This document shows positions 1 through 5,947 of a DNA stretch of 10,559 nt, in pieces. This stretch comes from Alphaproteobacteria bacterium. Its GTDB lineage: Bacteria > Pseudomonadota > Alphaproteobacteria > Puniceispirillales > Puniceispirillaceae. A program made the position numbers and the translations under genes. Position 1 is the first letter of the stretch; each line of letters starts with the position of its first letter. The notes under the pieces were generated by a model. The model did no database searches. It was not told the DNA's origin and worked only from the letters and a program-made list of their open reading frames with translations. The DNA lies in NCBI GenBank assembly GCA_011526395.1, contig WTHW01000192.1, positions 1 to 10,559 on the forward strand, given 5' to 3'.

Positions 1-1
1 A

Positions 2-661
2 TATTGGGATGTTGATCTGGCCTTTGGCACTTTAATTGCAGATACGATGGTCATCGCCATTGGGGCAAGTTTGCTAGCAATTGCAATTTGCGTTTTATGG
101 CTTGAACATATTGCAGCGCATAAAAAGGCCATCTCACTTATCACTGTCCTGCTATTTATTCCTTTATTTGTGCCGCAAATATCTTTGCTCTTTGGTTTGC
201 AAGTTGCATTGAGCTGGTCATATCTTGATGGCTATCTTGCAACCGTATTATTCACGCATCTGTTATATATATTGCCCTATGTTTGGTTGACGCTTGCGCC
301 AGCTTATCAAGGGCATGATCCGAACTATATGCATCTCGCTTATATGATGGGTTATTCGAGGGTGCGTGCTTTTATCTGTGTGCGCCTTCCTATGCTAGGT
401 CACTCTTTTGCTAGTGCGATGATATTGGGCGTTGCCGTCTCAATCGCGCTGTATCTGCCGACAATTTTTGCAGGCTCTGGCAAGGTGAATACAGTCACGG
501 TTGAAGCTGTCACACTTGCCGCTGGGGGCGCGCGTGGCCCATCAGCTAGCGCGGCTATGATGCAAATGTTGCTTCCTTTTTGCATCTTTTTGTTTGTGCG
601 GTTACTGGTGGCATGGCGCTATAAGGGGCTGTCTTTAATGCAATCACACCGCCAACTATGA
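2..661 (+). CDS. ABC transporter permease, YnjC-like, 3' part
   Basis: This is the C-terminal part of an inner-membrane permease subunit of an ABC importer. The frame is open from base 2 with no stop, so the true start lies left of the window; the ATG at 47 falls inside what looks like the first visible membrane segment and is probably internal. 219 residues are visible. Counting from that Met, hydrophobic segments lie near residues 1-20, 30-56, 63-86, 119-141 and 172-190. The cytoplasmic EAA-type loop that contacts the ATPase is near 96-116 (MMGYSRVRAFICVRLPML). The following stretch, SIALYLPTIFAGSGKVNTVT then EAVTLAAGG, resembles the end of the E. coli YnjC family as I recall it. By family the substrate would be taken up with a binding protein (YnjB-like) and an ATPase (YnjD-like), presumably encoded to the left; the substrate cannot be told from this piece. 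No gene of the system follows it on the right. Confidence 0.8.
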   Translation, partial: YWDVDLAFGTLIADTMVIAIGASLLAIAICVLWLEHIAAHKKAISLITVLLFIPLFVPQISLLFGLQVALSWSYLDGYLATVLFTHLLYILPYVWLTLAPAYQGHDPNYMHLAYMMGYSRVRAFICVRLPMLGHSFASAMILGVAVSIALYLPTIFAGSGKVNTVTVEAVTLAAGGARGPSASAAMMQMLLPFCIFLFVRLLVAWRYKGLSLMQSHRQL

Positions 662-692
662 TGGAATCAGCGCAGACCCATTGACAATTATC

Positions 693-722
693 TTGCAATT
701 ACGCCCCCTCATAGTGTATAAG
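693..722 (+). promoter_or_regulatory. Weak candidate sigma-70 promoter
   Basis: TTGCAA (693-698) is followed after 18 bases by TATAAG (717-722). Both hexamers are near consensus and the spacing is acceptable. If real, it would start a transcript near 729 with a leader of about 220 nt before the DJ-1-like gene, containing all the inverted repeats described here. Such matches are common by chance in moderately AT-rich DNA, so confidence is low. Confidence 0.25.
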
Positions 723-776
723 GCGCTCAGATTTTTCAGGATATCGCAACGCGGTTCTTGGAAATGCCACTGCAAG

Positions 777-797
777 GGCCAGCTTACCTGTCTGGCC
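777..797. repeat. Hairpin, 6-bp stem
   Basis: GGCCAG (777-782) and CTGGCC (792-797) are exact inverse complements around a nine-base loop. It is GC-rich in an otherwise AT-leaning spacer. No T-run follows, so it is unlikely to be an intrinsic terminator. Confidence 0.5.
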
Positions 798-798
798 G

Positions 799-808
799 TT
801 CACGTGAA
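799..808. repeat. Perfect 10-base palindrome TTCACGTGAA
   Basis: TTCACGTGAA equals its own reverse complement. A site of this size and symmetry could bind a homodimeric regulator. It lies two bases after the 777-797 hairpin and about 145 bases before the DJ-1-like gene. No regulator can be named. Confidence 0.4.
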
Positions 809-837
809 ATATAACGAAATAGTAAGGATGTTTGTCA

Positions 838-887
838 CATAATGCTATCCAGCTGATTACAAAAATCGACGGATAAGAGGCATTATG
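838..887. repeat. Long bulged inverted repeat before the DJ-1-like gene
   Basis: The left arm CATAATGCTATCC (838-850) pairs with GGATA (871-875) plus GCATTATG (880-887). That gives 13 base pairs interrupted only by a four-base bulge AGAG (876-879) on the right arm, with a 20-base loop (851-870). This is more pairing than expected by chance in a 50-base stretch. It ends about 65 bases before the ATG and lacks a T-run. It could be an RNA leader element or a DNA operator. Confidence 0.5.
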
Positions 888-952
888 ATGATGGCTGCAA
901 TATGCGCGCATCTATGACTTTTTAGGTAACTGACATTAAGGAGATACAGTCC

Positions 953-1471
953 ATGGCACAGCAATCACTTTCAGCTAAGAAAATGGCAATTATGGTTTCT
1001 GCTGGTTTTGATGAAGACCAATTTATCAATATTCAGAAATCAATGATGTCTTCAAATGGCTGGCTAAAAGTGATCTCTAACAAGCCTGGTCTGGTGAATG
1101 GCACAAATAATGGCATGCTTGGCATGGCTTACCCTGTTGATGCTGTCTTATCTGAAACTTTGGCAATTGATTATGATGGTCTGATCATTCCAGGTGGTGC
1201 AGCACATATTGAAAAGCTGAAAGCGGAACCACATGCCATTCGTATCTTGAAAGCGTTTTTGCGCGAATCTATGCCTGTTTTGTTTATCGATGATGCGGTT
1301 GATATGTTGTCATTAACTGATAGCGATATCGCGGCAAGTGATTTATCATCTGATGAAGCTGTTTGCTCTTTCAAAAATGTGGCTTACGCGACAAAAGACG
1401 CAACAATGACATCAGCATTAAATGCTTTGGCAAATGTATTAAATACATTAGATGAAGAACAGGCAGCCTAG
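953..1471 (+). CDS. DJ-1/PfpI-fold protein without catalytic Cys; catalase C-terminal-domain-like
   Basis: This 172-residue protein has the flavodoxin-like DJ-1/PfpI fold. A hydrophobic strand, MAIMVSAGFDEDQF, lies at residues 11-24. The segment around VNGTNNGMLGMAYPVDAVL (48-66) and DGLIIPGGAAHIEKL (75-89) matches the order seen in DJ-1/PfpI proteins and in the C-terminal domain of large-subunit (KatE-type) catalases. The nucleophile elbow, usually AICHG, here reads FIDDAV (111-116), placing Asp113 and Asp114 where Cys and His normally sit. The only Cys is residue 138, elsewhere. Protease, glyoxalase or deglycase chemistry by the usual mechanism is therefore unlikely; a structural or binding role is more plausible. 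Length fits a single domain, and there is no signal peptide or catalase domain. The ATG is supported by TAAGGAG nine bases upstream. It heads a row of four same-direction genes. Confidence 0.8.
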   Translation: MAQQSLSAKKMAIMVSAGFDEDQFINIQKSMMSSNGWLKVISNKPGLVNGTNNGMLGMAYPVDAVLSETLAIDYDGLIIPGGAAHIEKLKAEPHAIRILKAFLRESMPVLFIDDAVDMLSLTDSDIAASDLSSDEAVCSFKNVAYATKDATMTSALNALANVLNTLDEEQAA

Positions 1472-1494
1472 TCGTTAGTATTCAAAAGGTAGAT

Positions 1495-1506
1495 ATGTCT
1501 CAATGA
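1495..1506 (+). other. Possible three-codon upstream ORF (Met-Ser-Gln-stop)
   Basis: ATG TCT CAA TGA lies directly before the DUF1289 gene, and its TGA overlaps that gene's ATG (ATGA at 1503-1506). AGG at 1487-1489 is five bases from this ATG but 13 from the DUF1289 ATG, so the ribosome-binding site suits the mini-ORF better. Terminating ribosomes could restart on the overlapping ATG. It may be accidental. Confidence 0.25.
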
Positions 1507-1718
1507 GCCAAGAACCTTTAACGTCACCATGTATCAGCATTTGCCAGATTGATCCTATATCTGGTGAATGCTCTGGCTGTTACAGAACCAGAAGCGAGAT
1601 TGCCTCATGGCGCTCCATGAGCCGTGATGAGCAATCACAATTACTCACGATATTGCGTGATAGGCGTGCTGAAAAAACAGGCCTGACAAGACGCAAAACA
1701 AGACGCCAAAATAGGTGA
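1503..1718 (+). CDS. DUF1289 family four-cysteine small protein
   Basis: This 71-residue protein matches DUF1289: SPCISIC at residues 8-14, then GECSGCYRTRSEIASW at 21-36, followed by a helical segment with RDEQSQLL and an Arg-rich end. The four cysteines (10, 14, 23, 26) form a C-x3-C-x8-C-x2-C pattern that suggests binding of a metal or Fe-S cluster. This is inference; the family's biochemical role is not established to my knowledge. The length is normal for the family. The C-terminus (residues 52-71) is rich in Arg and Lys, so nucleic-acid contact is possible. It begins 31 bases after the DJ-1-like gene, and its stop is followed within 20 bases by the preferred bmt start, which suggests co-transcription. 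Confidence 0.8.
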   Translation: MSQEPLTSPCISICQIDPISGECSGCYRTRSEIASWRSMSRDEQSQLLTILRDRRAEKTGLTRRKTRRQNR

Positions 1719-1738
1719 TTGAAAAAAGGGCAGACCAT

Positions 1739-2758
1739 ATGGACAAATTATCAAACATTATCCAAAAAAATGGTTTTGCTCTTCTTGATGGTGCGACAGG
1801 CACAAATTTATTTGCCAAAGGCCTCACCACAGGCGACGCGCCTGAATTATGGAACCTTGATAAATCCGATAAAATCGCAGAATTGCATCAAGAATTCATT
1901 GATGCAGGCTCAGATATCATTCTGACCAATTCCTTTGGTGGCACAAGTTTTCGCCTTAAACTCCATGATGCTCAAGATAAAGTCGCTGCATTAAACGAAG
2001 CCGCTGCCAAGATAGCGCGCCATGTTGCTGATGCAGCGGATAAAGATATCATTGTAGCAGGCTCATTAGGGCCAACAGGTGAATTATTTGCACCCCTTGG
2101 CGCTCTTGATCATGACAGTGCTGTCGCGGCCTTTACTGAACAGGCCACAGCTCTTGCAAAAGGCGGCGTTGATATTCTGTGGATTGAGACCATGTCCTCA
2201 GTTGAAGAGGTAAGCGCGGCTGTAATGGCAGCGCAAACAACAGGCCTGCCTGTGATGGTCACGATGACTTTTGATACAGCTGGGCGCACGATGATGGGCA
2301 TCCAGCCTCATGAATTTGCCAAATTAGCAAAAGACCATGCGCTTTCTGGTTTTGGGGCAAATTGTGGAATAGGGCCTGCAGAATTGCTTGATAGTGTATT
2401 TGGCATGATCGAAGCAAATGAAGATAGCCATCTTATTCCCCTCATTGCGAAGGGGAATTGCGGTATCCCAAGCTATGTTGAAGGTGAAATTCATTATGAA
2501 GGCACGCCAGAATTAATGGCTGATTATGCGCGCCTTGCCTACCTCGCTGGCGCGCGGATCATTGGCGGATGTTGCGGGACAACAGCCGCGCATATTACCG
2601 CCATGAAGGGCGCGCTAGATACGATTGTAATGGATGCGCAACAAGCGCCGATTACCAGAGATGATGCTGCTAAAATTCTTGGCACGCCATGGGCAAATGT
2701 GCCGACACCGCCGCCATCTTCAGATAATGGTCGTAAAAGACGCCGCAGACGAGGCTAA
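1739..2758 (+). CDS. bmt: Betaine-homocysteine S-methyltransferase
   Basis: It transfers a methyl group from glycine betaine to homocysteine, giving methionine and dimethylglycine in the cytoplasm. The 339-residue protein is a homocysteine-binding TIM barrel. LLDGATGTNLF lies near the start, TNSFGG near 63-68 and GSLGPTGE near 108-115. The zinc ligands are Cys209 (GANCGIG) and Cys278-Cys279 (GGCCGT), as in BHMT and the N-terminal module of MetH. I chose ATG 1739 because AAAAAAGGG ends at 1730, eight bases before it. A GTG at 1715 overlapping the previous stop would add eight residues that look unlike the family start. The C-terminus carries a Pro-rich linker and the tail GRKRRRRRG. A different methyl donor, such as S-methylmethionine or dimethylsulfoniopropionate, cannot be excluded from sequence. 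It is likely translated from the same mRNA as the DUF1289 gene. Confidence 0.87.
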   Translation: MDKLSNIIQKNGFALLDGATGTNLFAKGLTTGDAPELWNLDKSDKIAELHQEFIDAGSDIILTNSFGGTSFRLKLHDAQDKVAALNEAAAKIARHVADAADKDIIVAGSLGPTGELFAPLGALDHDSAVAAFTEQATALAKGGVDILWIETMSSVEEVSAAVMAAQTTGLPVMVTMTFDTAGRTMMGIQPHEFAKLAKDHALSGFGANCGIGPAELLDSVFGMIEANEDSHLIPLIAKGNCGIPSYVEGEIHYEGTPELMADYARLAYLAGARIIGGCCGTTAAHITAMKGALDTIVMDAQQAPITRDDAAKILGTPWANVPTPPPSSDNGRKRRRRRG

Positions 2759-2784
2759 CAGTGCGGTGATTTGGTAAAACTGAC

Positions 2785-2812
2785 TTGCGCTTTGTGCCTT
2801 TGCGTGCATACT
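2785..2812 (+). promoter_or_regulatory. Weak candidate promoter for aspS
   Basis: In the 86-base gap before aspS, TTGCGC (2785-2790) and CATACT (2807-2812) are 16 bases apart, with TG two bases before the -10-like hexamer. Start of transcription would be near 2819. This would give aspS expression independent of the upstream genes. The match is partial. Confidence 0.25.
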
Positions 2813-2844
2813 GCGCATCACAAGATTGTTAATGAGGCAAAAAG

Positions 2845-4623
2845 ATGACACGCTATCGTTCCCATAATTGTAGTGAATTGACGAAATCCCATGTCGGCGA
2901 GACAGTAAAGCTGGCAGGATGGGTGCATCGTAAACGTGACCATGGCGGTCTTGTGTTTATTGATTTGCGTGATCATTTCGGCCTAACACAGCTGGTGGTG
3001 GATACTGACCATCCTGCGTTCCCACAAGTCGAAGCTGTGCGCAATGAATCAGTGATTTCTATCACAGGTACTGTCAAAGAGCGTACGCCAGATACTGTGA
3101 ATGCAAAAATGGCAACTGGTGAGATTGAAATCATCATCACAGATTTCGAATTATTATCTGCTGCTGACACATTGCCACTTCAGGTCAATTCTGATGAAGA
3201 TTCTGGTGAAGAGACAAGATTGCGTTATCGTTATCTTGATTTGCGTCGTGCGCGCCCGCATGCCAATATTTTGCTTCGCTCACAGATCATTCAATCTATC
3301 CGCAATCGCATGGTTGCACAAAATTTCACAGAATTCCAAACACCGATTCTAACAGCTTCCTCTCCTGAAGGGGCGCGTGATTTCCTCGTGCCTGCACGCT
3401 TGCATCCGGGCAAGTTTTATGCCCTGCCACAGGCGCCACAGCAATTTAAACAGCTGATTATGGTCTCAGGCTTTGATCGCTATTTCCAAATTGCACCATG
3501 TTTCAGAGATGAAGATAGCCGTGCAGATAGATCACCGGGCGAGTTTTACCAGCTTGATTTGGAAATGAGCTTTGTTGAACAGCAAGATGTCTTTGATGCA
3601 GTTGAGCCTGTTATTCGCGGTGTGTTTGATGAATTTTCAGATCGCAAAGTCGAAGATGAATTCCCGCATATTACCTATGCAGATGCGATGCTAAAATATG
3701 GCTCTGATAAACCTGATTTGCGTATCCCGATTGAAATTGCAGATGTCACAGACGTATTTGCAGGATCTGATTTTGCTATCTTTGCTAAAAATATTGAAAA
3801 AGGCGCTGTTGTGCGCGCTGTGCCGGGACCAAAATGTGGCTCTCGCTCAATCGCTGACAGAATGAATAGCTGGGCACAAGGTGAAGGTGCGCCTGGCATG
3901 GGCTATATCATCTATGGTGAAGATGGCGAGGCTAGAGGCCCGATTGCCAAAGCGCTTGGCGCAGATAAAACAGCCGAGATTAAATCACGTCTTGGTCTAT
4001 CAGATGGCGATGCTGCTTTCTTTGCTTGTGCCAAAGAATCAGAAGCTGCTTCTCTTGCAGGTAAAGCACGTGTGCGTCTTGGCACAGAGCATGGCCTGAT
4101 GGAAGAAGACATCTTCAAATTCTGTTGGATTGTTGATTTCCCAATGTATGAAGCTGATGAGGCAACAGGCAAGATTGAATTCTCGCACAATCCATTTTCA
4201 ATGCCACAAGGCGGCCTAGAGGCGCTTGAGACACAAGACCCGCTATCAATCAAAGCATGGCAATATGATTTGGTTTGTAATGGTATCGAGCTATCATCAG
4301 GCGCCATTCGTAACCATCTGCCAGAGGTGATGTATAAAGCCTTTGATATTGCTGGTTATGATAAAGCCACTGTTGATAGTGAATTTGCAGGCATGATTTC
4401 AGCCTTCCAATTTGGCGCACCGCCGCATGGCGGTATTGCTCCTGGCATTGACCGTATGGTTATGCTGATTGCTGATGAGCCAAATATTCGCGAAGTGATC
4501 TTATTCCCAATGAATGGTAAGGCTGAAGATTTGATGATGAATGCACCATCTGAAGTCTCAGATGAGCAATTGCACGAATTGCATATTCGCCGCCAATTGC
4601 CGCCTAAAAAGTCACAAGATTAA
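2845..4623 (+). CDS. aspS: Aspartyl-tRNA synthetase, probably non-discriminating (Asp/Asn)
   Basis: It charges tRNA(Asp) with aspartate using ATP; forms with relaxed tRNA choice also charge tRNA(Asn), and the GatCAB amidotransferase then converts Asp to Asn. The 592-residue length is normal for the bacterial type. An OB-fold anticodon-binding domain spans about 1-110. Class II motif 2 is at 220-243 (FRDEDSRADRSPGEF), a GAD insertion domain lies roughly at 285-425, FSHNPFSMP is at 446-454 and motif 3 is at 528-543 (HGGIAPGIDRMVML). In the anticodon domain RKRDHGG has His33 followed by Gly-Gly. By my recollection of the Pseudomonas work, His at this place marks non-discriminating enzymes and Leu marks the E. 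coli-type discriminating enzyme. GAGG at 2834-2837, seven bases before the ATG, supports the start. It is convergent with ctaA, 16 bases away. Confidence 0.96.
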   Translation: MTRYRSHNCSELTKSHVGETVKLAGWVHRKRDHGGLVFIDLRDHFGLTQLVVDTDHPAFPQVEAVRNESVISITGTVKERTPDTVNAKMATGEIEIIITDFELLSAADTLPLQVNSDEDSGEETRLRYRYLDLRRARPHANILLRSQIIQSIRNRMVAQNFTEFQTPILTASSPEGARDFLVPARLHPGKFYALPQAPQQFKQLIMVSGFDRYFQIAPCFRDEDSRADRSPGEFYQLDLEMSFVEQQDVFDAVEPVIRGVFDEFSDRKVEDEFPHITYADAMLKYGSDKPDLRIPIEIADVTDVFAGSDFAIFAKNIEKGAVVRAVPGPKCGSRSIADRMNSWAQGEGAPGMGYIIYGEDGEARGPIAKALGADKTAEIKSRLGLSDGDAAFFACAKESEAASLAGKARVRLGTEHGLMEEDIFKFCWIVDFPMYEADEATGKIEFSHNPFSMPQGGLEALETQDPLSIKAWQYDLVCNGIELSSGAIRNHLPEVMYKAFDIAGYDKATVDSEFAGMISAFQFGAPPHGGIAPGIDRMVMLIADEPNIREVILFPMNGKAEDLMMNAPSEVSDEQLHELHIRRQLPPKKSQD

Positions 4624-4624
4624 A

Positions 4625-4653
4625 TCAGCTAGAAAAGCTTTAAGCTGACTTTT
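4625..4653. terminator. Candidate convergent terminator between aspS and ctaA
   Basis: TCAGCT (4625-4630) pairs with AGCTGA (4643-4648). The 12 bases between contain the palindrome AAAGCTTT (4634-4641), and CTTTT follows at 4649-4653. It begins two bases after the aspS stop and runs over the ctaA stop, where a shared terminator would be expected. The stem is short and the T-run brief, so efficiency is uncertain. Confidence 0.45.
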
Positions 4654-5632
4654 GGCTAAGACCATGCACACACCACAGACAGGCGCCGAGTAGCAATACA
4701 GCGCCTAGCTGGTGTGCAGCGCCCATCCATACAGGCACACCATTTAGCAAGGTGATGATACCTAGTGTAAATTGGCCTAAAACAATGGCACCGACAGCGA
4801 TGCCTCTTATGCGTATATGTGCAATGCGATTGGCACGTCGCCATAATGTCAGAACGCCAATTACAGCCAAGACAGCAATCCACCTGTGGTGAAATTGTGC
4901 CGCAGCTGGATTCTCAAACGGGTCAGACAAGCCTTCTTCACCATATTCAATTGGCACCAGACCATCACCCATTAACGGATATTCATTATATAACAACCCT
5001 GCATCCATACCTGCGACAAAGGCACCTGCAATGATGGTAATGGCAACGATAGTGACAACCCCCACCATATGACCAGAGGGGCGCAACGCTTTGCCATAAA
5101 ATAAATTAAAGCCTGTCCATAACAACATGCCATAGATGAATAAGGCCATGCCAAGATGTGTAGCAAGGCGATATTGTGAGACAGTTGGATCTGATACAAG
5201 GCCAGATTTCACCATCCACCATCCGATCACACCTTGCATGCCGCCAAGACATAAGAGGACCAGTAATGGTAATTTATAACCTTGCGGTATCATCTTGCGG
5301 AATGCGAAATAAGCAAGGGGCAGTGCAAAGGCAATGCCAAGCATCCGGCCCCACAGGCGATGAAAATATTCCCAAAAGAATATCAGCTTAAACTCGGCCA
5401 AGCTCATACCATAATTAATATCATTATATTCTGGTGAGGCCTGATAGAGTGTGAAAACGCGCATCCATTCAGCTTGTGATAGGGGCGGCAAGGTGCCGAT
5501 GAGAGGCCGCCATTCAACCATTGATAACCCAGAGCCTGTCAGCCTTGTGACACCGCCAATGACAACCATCATGGCAACAAGAAACGCCATCACAAATAAC
5601 CAAATGGCAATAGCTCTATTTGAATCTGTCAT
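4640..5632 (-). CDS. ctaA: Heme A synthase, COX15/CtaA type
   Basis: This membrane enzyme oxidises the C8 methyl of heme O to a formyl group, making heme A for aa3-type cytochrome c oxidase. The 330-residue protein has about eight hydrophobic segments; the first, near residues 8-26, is followed by the family signature GGVTRLTGSGLSMVEWRPL. Heme-ligand histidines sit in WEYFHRLWGR (His91), LATHLG (His159), QFHHRW (His248/249) and GAAHQLGA (His307). YNEYPLMGDGLVP at 215-227 is a hallmark of the proteobacterial and mitochondrial branch. No Cys occurs in the first external loop, unlike the Bacillus CtaA type. It is slightly shorter than many relatives, but nothing conserved seems missing. On the minus strand a purine-rich GAGAGAGAT directly precedes the ATG. 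It is divergent from groES across 315 bases and has no oxidase genes beside it in this window. Confidence 0.94.
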   Translation of the reverse strand: MTDSNRAIAIWLFVMAFLVAMMVVIGGVTRLTGSGLSMVEWRPLIGTLPPLSQAEWMRVFTLYQASPEYNDINYGMSLAEFKLIFFWEYFHRLWGRMLGIAFALPLAYFAFRKMIPQGYKLPLLVLLCLGGMQGVIGWWMVKSGLVSDPTVSQYRLATHLGMALFIYGMLLWTGFNLFYGKALRPSGHMVGVVTIVAITIIAGAFVAGMDAGLLYNEYPLMGDGLVPIEYGEEGLSDPFENPAAAQFHHRWIAVLAVIGVLTLWRRANRIAHIRIRGIAVGAIVLGQFTLGIITLLNGVPVWMGAAHQLGAVLLLGACLWCVHGLSQKSA

Positions 5633-5795
5633 ATCTCTCTCACAGGTGCGCTTATCAGTCGTTAAATGCCTTATTATGAAGGCTAGTTACCATGCGCGCT
5701 TTAAAAAATAAAATGGTCATTGCGTCGCATGCCGGGCGCAAATTGATGGAGTCTTCGAAAAATTCAAATAATTTATACTTTTTTCATAGGCAATC

Positions 5796-5824
5796 CTTGA
5801 CTCTATCGCCGTAAATCCCCACTT
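5796..5824 (+). promoter_or_regulatory. RpoH (sigma-32) type heat-shock promoter for groESL
   Basis: CTTGACT (5796-5802), a 14-base spacer, then CCCCACTT (5817-5824). The E. coli sigma-32 consensus is CTTGAAA, 11-16 bases, CCCCATNT, so five of seven -35 bases and seven of eight -10 bases fit, with normal spacing. Transcription would start near 5831, giving a groES leader of about 117 nt. No sigma-70 -10 hexamer is properly spaced after the same TTGACT. The position before a chaperonin operon makes a chance match unlikely. Confidence 0.75.
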
Positions 5825-5837
5825 GTCCTCTAGGACA
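5824..5837. promoter_or_regulatory. Dyad over the predicted groE start site
   Basis: TGTCCT (5824-5829) and AGGACA (5832-5837) are inverse complements around a two-base centre. The dyad abuts the -10 element and covers the predicted start near 5831, the classic place for a repressor site. It does not resemble CIRCE. No binding protein can be named. Confidence 0.35.
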
Positions 5838-5847
5838 GTCAAAGGCA

Positions 5848-5861
5848 GGGCATTTTTGCCC
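5848..5861 (+). repeat. Small hairpin in the groE leader (upstream)
   Basis: GGGCA (5848-5852), loop TTTT, TGCCC (5857-5861). A flanking pair, GGCAG (5844-5848) with CTGCC (5883-5887), offers an alternative longer-range fold. It lies within the predicted 5' leader of groESL. Confidence 0.4.
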
Positions 5862-5902
5862 ATAACGCTTGGGTTAAAATGACTGCCTGTAACAAAATTT
5901 AA

Positions 5903-5918
5903 AAGGGGGTAACCCCTT
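5903..5918 (+). repeat. GNRA-capped hairpin in the groE leader (downstream)
   Basis: AAGGGG (5903-5908) and CCCCTT (5913-5918) pair perfectly around GTAA, a GNRA tetraloop. It ends 17 bases before the groES ribosome-binding site GGAGA (5936-5940). It could protect the 5' end or help ribosome access. It does not itself pair with the ribosome-binding site, so I do not call it a thermosensor. Confidence 0.5.
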
Positions 5919-5947
5919 CATTGTCGAGCTTGAATGGAGATTGAAGC

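Larger units (their letters stand above)
662..952 (+). other. Non-coding region with several inverted repeats (possible structured leader)
   Basis: This 291-base gap separates the permease from the DJ-1-like gene. It holds a loose sigma-70-like pair, a 6-bp hairpin at 777-797, a perfect 10-base palindrome at 799-808 and a long bulged hairpin at 838-887. The downstream gene has a clear ribosome-binding site, TAAGGAG, at 937-943, nine bases before its ATG. No convincing terminator for the permease is visible. The only sizeable open frame here, on the minus strand at 699-911, matches no family I recognise and runs through the inverted repeats, so I treat the region as non-coding. It could be a 5' leader or hold a small RNA; the sequence alone does not decide. 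Confidence 0.5.
5633..5947. promoter_or_regulatory. Divergent control region between ctaA and groES
   Basis: 315 bases without a gene separate the two starts. The groES-proximal half holds a sigma-32-like promoter (5796-5824), a dyad over the expected start site (5824-5837) and two hairpins that would lie in the groE leader. The ctaA-proximal half is AT-rich with a weak TTGCG/CGCAA inverted repeat (5720-5724, 5737-5741), and I see no convincing ctaA promoter in it. The CIRCE operator (GCACTC, spacer, GAGTGC), usual before groE in many alphaproteobacteria, was looked for by eye and not found. Confidence 0.6.

Noticed and set aside
681..722. TTGACA (681-686) as a -35 for TATAAG (717-722)
   Set aside because: The spacing of 30 bases is too long for sigma-70; the TTGCAA at 693 is a better, still weak, partner.
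699..911. Minus-strand open frame of 70 codons in the gap before the DJ-1-like gene
   Set aside because: No recognisable family, a composition rich in His, Tyr and Cys without domain-like pattern, and it runs across the inverted repeats.
1715..1738. GTG start for bmt overlapping the DUF1289 stop
   Set aside because: The ATG at 1739 has a well-spaced ribosome-binding site and the eight extra residues do not look like the family N-terminus. It remains a possible alternative.
5720..5741. TTGCG/CGCAA inverted repeat near ctaA
   Set aside because: A five-base stem with a 12-base loop is within what chance gives; listed only as part of the intergenic description.
5633..5947. CIRCE element before groES
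   Set aside because: No GCACTC/GAGTGC pair could be found on either strand in this region.
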